33,353 bases of DNA. It comes from Deltaproteobacteria bacterium RIFOXYD12_FULL_55_16 (GTDB lineage Bacteria; Desulfobacterota; Desulfobulbia; Desulfobulbales; Desulfurivibrionaceae). Location: contig MGTC01000035.1 of assembly GCA_001799255.1 (NCBI GenBank), positions 1 through 33,353 on the forward strand. Direction: 5' to 3'. The translations under genes and the position numbers were made by a program. Shown here piece by piece: positions 26,710 to 33,353 of this stretch. Below the pieces are notes generated by a model. The model did not search any database. It was not told where the DNA came from and saw only the letters and a program-made list of their open reading frames with translations. The stretch's first letter is position 1, and the number at the start of each line of letters is the position of its first letter.

Positions 26710-28767
26710 TCATTGACCTGCTCCATTGAGTAAATTGGCTAACTGCGCGGCCAGCGCGGGGTCGAGACGAGATAGCACGGCAAGTTCATTTCGCGCGGAT
26801 TCCAGGTTCCCCAGGAATACATACGCCACCCCCAGGTTAAACCTGACCTCCACCCGCTTCCCCAGCCAATTAAGATTGCGCTCCAGCAATATGACGGTTT
26901 CTTGAAACCTTCTCTCCCGATTCAGGGCAGCTGCCAGGTTTGCGTAAGCCTCGCCGAAATCCGGTTTGAGCCAGACCGCTCTCTCCAGATTTGGCACCGC
27001 CTCGGCATTACGATCGGCAAGGATATAGGAACGGCCAAGATTGTACCAGGCCTCGGAATGATCCGGCTTGATCCTTACCGCCTGCAAAAGAACCACCATG
27101 GCCTCCTCCAGACGATTGGCATCGTTTAAGGCCGCACCCAGGTTATTATACGGCCTGACCTTTGCCGGGGACTTCAGGGCCGTATCCTGCCACAAAGTGA
27201 TGCTGTCTCCCCAGACCTGATTGCGCTGCACTGTCGCCCAACCAAAACCAACGATGATCAAGGCGGCCAGCAGTACCGGGACTGTAGTTCCTGCTCCCGA
27301 AAAAAATCGCTTAAAGAGCAGAAAAAAAGCTGCAGCGCAGGCCAGTACTGCCCCGACCATGGGTAGATACAACCGGTGCTCAAAGATAACATCGGCAATC
27401 GGGATCAGGCTGGACTCAACGGACAGAGTCATGAAGAACCAGAGAATACCGAAGGAGATCAGGCGAAGAAAAGGCTGAAGGCTGAAGGCTGAAGGCTGAA
27501 GGTTGAGGGCTGGGGGCTGAAGGCTGAAGGCTGAGGGCTGAGGGCTGAAGGCTGAGGGCTGAGGGTTGGGGGTTGAGGGCTGAGGGCTGAGGGTTGAGGG
27601 CTGAGGGGAAAGTACTGAGTGCATAGTGCTAAGTGATCGAAACTCAGTGAGTCCACCTCGTCCACCCCGTCCACAAAAGGCTGTGGCCTGAAAGCGACCG
27701 GAGCGGATGAACAAATAAACAGCAAGGGAGAAAAGGGCCGCCAGCAGCAAAAAGGAGAGAAAAACCGGCGGCGTGAAAAAGGTGGTGTAAACCGGGTAAT
27801 CGTAGTCGAGGTTCTGGTTGACCGGCAGAATCAGCAGCCGCAGATAGGTGACAATCACCCGAAGCTGGGTAAACAGATAATGGGGGCGTGATAAATCCGT
27901 CTGCACCCGAAACTGCTCGGTCACGTCCGAAAGCACTTCGCCGGCCGACGAGCCAGTCGCTTCTCCGGTCAGATAGATGCCCAAGGGGACAATGGGGATC
28001 GTCAGCAGGAGCGGCAGCAGGAAGAGCAAGCGCCGCCGCCAGTCCCCCCTGAAAAAGGAGAACTCCAAGAGGAACACGACAAAAGGAAGGGTGACGGACA
28101 ACTCCTTGGTCTTCATCGCCAGCATTGCCGCAAGTACGGAACCCGCAATCAGCAGCCCCTGTTTCCAGACCCCGACCTCAGGCCTTTCAGCTTCAAACTG
28201 CACCCTTACCCACACATACAGCACCACCGCCAGCAGGTAAAACATCGTGGCCATAGAAGCCAGGCGCTGATAGATATAGGTCACAGCCTGGGTCTGCACC
28301 GGGTGCACGACAAAAAGCAGCGCCGCAAACAAGGCCAGCATTGCCGAGCCAGACCCTTCAACCTTGCCTGGCTCCTGGCTCCGGAAGTATGGGGTGAGGA
28401 AGATAAGTTGAACCAGGGAATAGACAAGCAAGGCATTGGCGATATGGATCAACAGGTTAACTAGATGATAGCCGATGACATTCAACCCGCCGAGTTGATA
28501 GTTCAAGGCAAAGGTGAAAAAGCAGACAAAACGGTTGGGGTTGCTTACATTACTGAAATAATTGGCCAACCCGTGCACCGCACCATTATCACGAATATGT
28601 TCCAGATCGTCAAAAATGAACGGTACATGGAAAGTGTTCCCGTAGCAGATGACCGCGAGAATGGCAATCAGCAGAACATGAAACAGCGGCTTGTGCAATA
28701 ATTGCTGCCAGCCGGTTCTTTCCCTTGAGTTTTCAATGCCTGTCGGCAGTGGGGAAGACATAATCAT
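26710..28767 (-). CDS. Multi-TM TPR protein (O-mannosyltransferase/PMT-like topology) with in-frame heptamer-encoded SPQPSAL repeat region; paralog A
   Basis: Many N-terminal TM segments, QTQAVTYIYQRLASMATMFYLLAVVLYVW motif typical of this family, C-terminal TPRs (AWYNLGRSYILADRNAEAVPNLERAVWLKP). Start MIMSSPLPTG at 28767 by alignment to paralog B. Confidence 0.85.
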   Translation of the reverse strand: MIMSSPLPTGIENSRERTGWQQLLHKPLFHVLLIAILAVICYGNTFHVPFIFDDLEHIRDNGAVHGLANYFSNVSNPNRFVCFFTFALNYQLGGLNVIGYHLVNLLIHIANALLVYSLVQLIFLTPYFRSQEPGKVEGSGSAMLALFAALLFVVHPVQTQAVTYIYQRLASMATMFYLLAVVLYVWVRVQFEAERPEVGVWKQGLLIAGSVLAAMLAMKTKELSVTLPFVVFLLEFSFFRGDWRRRLLFLLPLLLTIPIVPLGIYLTGEATGSSAGEVLSDVTEQFRVQTDLSRPHYLFTQLRVIVTYLRLLILPVNQNLDYDYPVYTTFFTPPVFLSFLLLAALFSLAVYLFIRSGRFQATAFCGRGGRGGLTEFRSLSTMHSVLSPQPSTLSPQPSTPNPQPSAFSPQPSAFSLQPPALNLQPSAFSLQPFLRLISFGILWFFMTLSVESSLIPIADVIFEHRLYLPMVGAVLACAAAFFLLFKRFFSGAGTTVPVLLAALIIVGFGWATVQRNQVWGDSITLWQDTALKSPAKVRPYNNLGAALNDANRLEEAMVVLLQAVRIKPDHSEAWYNLGRSYILADRNAEAVPNLERAVWLKPDFGEAYANLAAALNRERRFQETVILLERNLNWLGKRVEVRFNLGVAYVFLGNLESARNELAVLSRLDPALAAQLANLLNGAGQ
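27471..27638. repeat. 24 contiguous heptamers inside paralog A CDS
   Basis: 19 units of RRGGYTG, then AGGGGAA, AGTACTG, AGTGCAT, AGTGCTA, AGTGATC; 168 bp = 56 codons. Confidence 0.95.
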
Positions 28768-28900
28768 GACTCCTGCTCCGTATCGGGAAAACATTTCATC
28801 CGCAATCTGTCATCTCCAGGTGGCAGAGAACCCTTGAAAACCTGCAAGACGATCCAACACAAGCAGTAAATACACCGCAAACGATCCCCGCAATCAGAGC

Positions 28901-31081
28901 TCATTGCCCGGCTCTCTCCAGTAACCCGGCCAACTGTTCAGCCAACGCAGGATCGAGACGATATACTACGGCAAGTTCTTTTCGCGCAGACTCCAGGTTC
29001 CCCAAAGATACATACGCCACCCCCAGGTTAAACCGAACTACCACCCGCTCCCCCAACCAATTGAGCTTTTGCTCCAACAGCGTGACGGTTTCCTGAAATC
29101 GCTTTTCCCTGTTCAGGACATATGCCAGGTCGGCATAAGCTTCGCCACAGTCAGGCTTGAGCTGGATCGCTCTCTTCAGGCTCGACACCGCCTCGGCATC
29201 ACGCCCCCCGGTAAGAAGATAAGAATGGCCGAGGTTGTACCAAGCCCACCAGGCCCCAGGATGATCCGGCTTAAGCAGTACCGCTCTTTCCAGACTCAGC
29301 ACCGCTTCGACATTACGCCCGACAAGGAGATAAGAATAGCCGAGGTTGTACCAGGTATCAGGATAATCCGGCTTGATTTTCATCGCCTGGACAAGAACCA
29401 CCAAAGCCTCCTGCGGACGACCGGCATCGCTCAGGGCTGCCCCCAGATTGTTATGCGGCCGAACATTGTCCGGGGACTTCAGAGCCGTATCCCGCCACAA
29501 AGTGATGCTGTCTCCCCAGACCTGATTGCGCTGCACTGTCGCCCAACCAAAACCAACGATGATCAAGGCGGCCAGCAGTACCGGAACTGCAACTACGGTT
29601 CCAGAAAAAAAACGCTTGGAAAGCAAGAAAAAAGCCGCAGCGCAGGCCAATACTGCCCCAACCATGGGTAGATACAGCCGGTGCTCAAAGATAACATCGG
29701 CAATCGGGATCACACTCGACTCAACGGACAGGGTCATGAAGAACCAGAGAATACCGAAGGAGATCAGGCGAAGAAAAGGCTGAGGGTTGAGGGCTGAAGG
29801 CTGAAGGTTGAGGGCTGGGGGCTGAAGGCTGAAGGCTGAGGGCTGAGGGCTGAGGGTTGGGGGCTGAGGGCTGAGGGTTGAGGGCTGAGGGCTGAGGGCT
29901 GAGGGCTGAGGGGAAAGTACTGAGTGCATAGTGCTAAGTGATCGAAACTCAGTGAGTCCACCCCGTCCACCTCGTCCACCCCGTCCACAAAAGGTTGAGG
30001 GTTGAAGACGGCCAGAACGGATGAACAGATAAACAGCCAGGGAGAAAAGGGCCGCCAGCAGCAGGAAAGAGAGAAAGACCGGCGGGGTGAAAAAGGTGGT
30101 ATAAATCGGGTAATCATAGTCGAGGTTCTGGTTGACCGGCAGAATCAGCAGCCGCAGGTAAGTGACAATCACCCGAAATTGGGTGAACAGATAATGAGCG
30201 CGTGATAACTCCGTCTGTACCCGAAACTGCTCGGTCACGTCCGAAAGCACTTCGCCGACCGATTCTCCAGTCGATTCGCCGGTCAGATAGATGCCCACGG
30301 GAACAATGGGGATCGTCAGCAGGAGCGGCAGCAGGAAGAACAGGCGCCGCCGCCAGTCCCCCCTGAAGAAGGAAAACTCCAAGAGGAGCACGACAAAAGG
30401 AAGGGTAACAGAAAATTCCTTGGTCTTCATCGCCAGCAGCGCGGCAAGGACGGAACCCGCAATCAGCAACACCTGTTTCCAGGCCCCGGCCTCAGGCCTT
30501 TTAGCTTCAGCCTCTAGCCTTCCCCACACATACAGCACCACCGCCAGCAAGTAAAACATCGTAGCCAGCGAAGCCAGGCGCTGGTAGATGTAAGTCACCG
30601 CCTGGGTCTGCACCGGGTGCGCGACAAAAAGCAGCGCCGCGAACAGGGCCAGCCTTGCCGAGTCCTGCCCTTGAACCCTGCCTGGCTCCTGACTCCAGAA
30701 GTATGGGGTACGAAAAATAAGCTGAACCAGGGCATAGACGAGCAGGGCATTGGCGATATGGATCAGCAGGTTGACCAGGTGATAGCCGATGACATTCATC
30801 CCGCCCATCTGATAGTTCAGAGCAAAGGTGAAAAAGCAGATAAAGCGGTTAGGATTGCTTACATTGCTGAAATAATTGGCCAGTCCATGCACCGCGCCGT
30901 TATCGCGGATATGCTCCAGATCGTCAAAGATGAACGGCACCTGAAAGGTGTTCCCGTAGCAGATCCCCGCGAGAATGACGATCAGCAGGACATGAAACAG
31001 AGGCTTCTGCAATAATTGCGGCCAGCCGTTTGTTTCTCTTGAACTTTCAGTGCCTGTAGGCAGGGTGAAAGACATAATCAT
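28901..31081 (-). CDS. Multi-TM TPR protein, paralog B, with in-frame heptamer-encoded repeat region
   Basis: Near-identical to paralog A across the TM region; one extra TPR unit and one extra RGG. Confidence 0.85.
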   Translation of the reverse strand: MIMSFTLPTGTESSRETNGWPQLLQKPLFHVLLIVILAGICYGNTFQVPFIFDDLEHIRDNGAVHGLANYFSNVSNPNRFICFFTFALNYQMGGMNVIGYHLVNLLIHIANALLVYALVQLIFRTPYFWSQEPGRVQGQDSARLALFAALLFVAHPVQTQAVTYIYQRLASLATMFYLLAVVLYVWGRLEAEAKRPEAGAWKQVLLIAGSVLAALLAMKTKEFSVTLPFVVLLLEFSFFRGDWRRRLFFLLPLLLTIPIVPVGIYLTGESTGESVGEVLSDVTEQFRVQTELSRAHYLFTQFRVIVTYLRLLILPVNQNLDYDYPIYTTFFTPPVFLSFLLLAALFSLAVYLFIRSGRLQPSTFCGRGGRGGRGGLTEFRSLSTMHSVLSPQPSALSPQPSTLSPQPPTLSPQPSAFSLQPPALNLQPSALNPQPFLRLISFGILWFFMTLSVESSVIPIADVIFEHRLYLPMVGAVLACAAAFFLLSKRFFSGTVVAVPVLLAALIIVGFGWATVQRNQVWGDSITLWRDTALKSPDNVRPHNNLGAALSDAGRPQEALVVLVQAMKIKPDYPDTWYNLGYSYLLVGRNVEAVLSLERAVLLKPDHPGAWWAWYNLGHSYLLTGGRDAEAVSSLKRAIQLKPDCGEAYADLAYVLNREKRFQETVTLLEQKLNWLGERVVVRFNLGVAYVSLGNLESARKELAVVYRLDPALAEQLAGLLERAGQ
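29776..29943. repeat. 24 contiguous heptamers inside paralog B CDS
   Basis: 19 units of RRGGYTG, then AGGGGAA, AGTACTG, AGTGCAT, AGTGCTA, AGTGATC; also exactly 168 bp. Confidence 0.95.
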
Positions 31082-31129
31082 GACTCCTGTTCCGTTCCGA
31101 AAATACCTTTCATCCCTGCAGCTCCGCCT

Positions 31130-31918
31130 TCATTTACGCGGCTTCATCACCAGATAGTAGACAAGGGTTCGCAAGGAGAGCAGGCGATGCAACAGCAGCA
31201 TCATCCGGCCCCTGACCCCGTACTCCCCGGCATAGGCCCGCGCCGTTGCCTGCGCGTCGGCAAGCTGCTCCCGAATTTGCACGCTGCCCTTGGCCGCAGC
31301 ATGAATCCTCATGTCGGCAAGCTCATCTGCTAAAACCGTCGGATTGGAAACTCCGGCAAAGCGCAGCCAGAGATCATAGTCCATATCCAGATGCCGGTTG
31401 ACATCCAGGGTTCCCGCCTTGTCCCACATGCTCCGGTTCCAGAAGGTCGCCTGCTGGGGGACAAAATTCTCGCTCAGCAGCTTAAGCCGCGAGAAACGGC
31501 GTGATTGCCAGTTTTTGTACCAGGCAACCAGATTCATGCTCCGCGCCCCCACAGCGTCGATCATCCCAGCCCGCCCGTAAAGCCAGGCCGGCTCCTCCCG
31601 CGCGAGAAACGGGGCCACCTTGGCCAGGGCTCCGGGCCGCAACACGTCATCGGAGTTGAGCCAACCCAACACCTGACCGCGCGCCCGAGCCATCCCGCAG
31701 TTGACCGCATCCGACTGACCTTGATCTTTTGCAAAACAGAGGACCAGTCGGCCACCGTATTCCTTGTGCAACTCCAGCAACAGTTCCCGTGAACCATCTT
31801 CGGAACCGGGATCCATGACCAGCAGTTCCACCTCCACCCCCCGCTGGTCCAGAACGGATCGTACCGCCGCCTCCAGAAAAGCGGCCTGCTGATAGCAGGG
31901 CATAACGATTGAGATCAT
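31130..31918 (-). CDS. Family 2 glycosyltransferase
   Basis: MISIVMPCYQQAAFLEAAVRSVLDQRGVEVELLVMDPGSEDGSRELL...GWLNSDDVLRPGAL: GT-A fold with DxD-type NSDD. Start M at 31918 is better than 31954. Confidence 0.92.
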   Translation of the reverse strand: MISIVMPCYQQAAFLEAAVRSVLDQRGVEVELLVMDPGSEDGSRELLLELHKEYGGRLVLCFAKDQGQSDAVNCGMARARGQVLGWLNSDDVLRPGALAKVAPFLAREEPAWLYGRAGMIDAVGARSMNLVAWYKNWQSRRFSRLKLLSENFVPQQATFWNRSMWDKAGTLDVNRHLDMDYDLWLRFAGVSNPTVLADELADMRIHAAAKGSVQIREQLADAQATARAYAGEYGVRGRMMLLLHRLLSLRTLVYYLVMKPRK

Positions 31919-31984
31919 GCTGCTTAAATTCCTTTTTCTAACCAAGACTAACAACCAGATGGGTTGCCAACCCCATAGGCAACT

Positions 31985-33163
31985 TCATTCGAGACTGTCT
32001 TTAATGACTGTACTCTCTGTATTCCTCGTTTTCAGAAAAAGGATAGAAAACATGAAGCAATTAAAAACACCTTGAACCGAAATGGTCATCAGGGTCAGGG
32101 CGGGCACGACCTGCCGCATGGTCACATAGATATCGAGGGCGGGATACCCCTGCGAGTACCAGCCCCAGAAGTTGCCAATAAAGATACCCAGCCCGATCAG
32201 CCCCACCCCCGCGAAGGCAAGGAGAAATTTCTCCAGAGAGAATTTTTTAAGACGCTCAATGAACTTCGAGGTGATGGGCAAAAGACCGATGAGATGGGCA
32301 TAAAGATTGATGAAAAGCCCGGCGTAAATCACCTGGATGCCAACGATGGCCATAAAGGCCATGGTCAGCAGCGAATGCACCCCGAGATTGGCGGAGCCGA
32401 TCTGCACCTGCCCCCGAATGAGCAGGACACCCAAGATGAGCGCCGTGGCCACAAGGGCCGTGCCCGGATAGACAAACAGCCAGTTGGGCGCATGCAGCAG
32501 CATGAACCTGAGGTGCCGCCAGCCATCGTGCCAACGGCGCAGGTGCGGCGGGCGATTGCGGCCATCCTTATACAGGATGACGGGAACTTCCGTCATCCGC
32601 AGACCATTCAGCCTGCTCTTGATGACCATTTCTGAGGCCCACTCCATCCCGGTCGTCACCAGACCGATGGCCATCACCTTGTCGCGGCGAAAGGCGCGTA
32701 GGCCACAATGAAAATCACTGGTGGCGATATTGAAGAAAAGTCTGCCGACAAAGGTCAGCAACGGGTTGCCAAGCAATTGGTTCAAGGCGGGCATGGCGCC
32801 GGGCATGATCTTGCCCTTGAGCCTTGTCCCCATACAGATATCATAGCCTTCCTCAAGTTTCTCCAGCATGGGGTAGGCTTCATCGAAATGGTAACTGTCA
32901 TCACAGTCGCCCATAATGATAAACTTACCCTTGGCTTGCTGAATTCCGTATTGCAGGGCCGCGCCATACCCGCGCCTTGGACAGTGAACAACCCGCGCCC
33001 CCAGAGAGGCGGCAATTTTCTGGCTGCCGTCTGTCGAGCCATTATCGGAAATCAGCACCTCTCCATCGATCAGGTGTGTGGCAAGCAGCTCCTTCGCCCT
33101 GCCAATACAGACCGGCAGAGTAAGCGCCTCATTGAGGCAGGGCATAACGATGGATAGTTTCAT
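31985..33163 (-). CDS. Family 2 glycosyltransferase with C-terminal TM helices (DPM1/DPS-like)
   Basis: MKLSIVMPCLNEALTLPVCIGRAKELL...LISDNGSTDGSQKIAASLGARVVHCPRRGYGAALQYGI...IMGDCDDSYHFDE; TM segments near C-terminus. Confidence 0.92.
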   Translation of the reverse strand: MKLSIVMPCLNEALTLPVCIGRAKELLATHLIDGEVLISDNGSTDGSQKIAASLGARVVHCPRRGYGAALQYGIQQAKGKFIIMGDCDDSYHFDEAYPMLEKLEEGYDICMGTRLKGKIMPGAMPALNQLLGNPLLTFVGRLFFNIATSDFHCGLRAFRRDKVMAIGLVTTGMEWASEMVIKSRLNGLRMTEVPVILYKDGRNRPPHLRRWHDGWRHLRFMLLHAPNWLFVYPGTALVATALILGVLLIRGQVQIGSANLGVHSLLTMAFMAIVGIQVIYAGLFINLYAHLIGLLPITSKFIERLKKFSLEKFLLAFAGVGLIGLGIFIGNFWGWYSQGYPALDIYVTMRQVVPALTLMTISVQGVFNCFMFSILFLKTRNTESTVIKDSLE

Positions 33164-33353
33164 GGGCGGCTTCGCTTTTGGCTGGTTGTCTGAAAATGGG
33201 CGCGGTTATGGAAGGCGTCAAGAGCATGAGGATTATGCGCCACTCCGCCATTTTTTTCCAGTGGAATTTTCCAGATGTTGCCCATTGCCCGCGCAAAGAA
33301 CCGCGATAACTTCGACGGCAGGCCAGAGCGAACGCGGCCAGTCGAAGCGACGG
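33160..33353 (-). CDS. C-terminal part of an unidentified CDS (truncated by window edge), stop overlapping the GT2 start (ATGA)
   Basis: Open minus-strand frame ...LSRFFARAMGNIWKIPLEKNGGVAHNPHALDAFHNRAHFQTTSQKRSRP* ending TGA at 33162-33160, overlapping ATG 33163-33161. Confidence 0.45.
   Translation of the reverse strand, partial: VASTGRVRSGLPSKLSRFFARAMGNIWKIPLEKNGGVAHNPHALDAFHNRAHFQTTSQKRSRP

Noticed and set aside
27459-27725. Separate minus-strand ORF encoding SPQPSAL repeats
   Set aside because: Out-of-frame reading of the same heptamer array inside the TPR gene; kept only as evidence that the repeat is frame-agnostic.
27471-29943. CRISPR-like array
   Set aside because: Units are 7 nt, contiguous, with no spacers, and no cas genes are present.

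Overview
This 33.4 kb window looks chromosomal and resembles an anaerobic deltaproteobacterium (Desulfobulbales-like; inferred from gene content only). Left to right it contains: the 3' end of a flgD-like gene and a long flgE; a CooC/MinD-like ATPase (-); an ileS-lspA-fabD cluster; a short AlbA_2-type ORF; polA; a SurA/PpiD-like isomerase; plsY (-); an hcp cluster (hcp, zinc-ribbon HD protein, 4Fe-4S protein, small Cys-rich protein, DUF2148-like protein, MFS transporter); a serine acetyltransferase; a 1180-aa pyruvate:ferredoxin oxidoreductase; an AT-rich U32-peptidase-like gene; and a minus-strand surface-glycosylation-type cluster with two tandem TPR/multi-TM paralogs, two family-2 glycosyltransferases and a partial CDS. 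I saw no tRNA, rRNA, CRISPR array or transposase. Two signals stand out. (1) A heptanucleotide repeat family (consensus ARKGYTG, e.g. AGTGCTG/AGGGCTG) occurs at four loci: before ileS, between lspA and fabD, and inside the coding sequence of both TPR paralogs as 24 contiguous heptamers (168 bp) that read openly in all three frames. (2) A 125-nt domain just upstream of the ppiD-like gene is closed by a 21-bp stem whose only non-Watson-Crick pairs are G-U on the + strand, which suggests a structured leader RNA.
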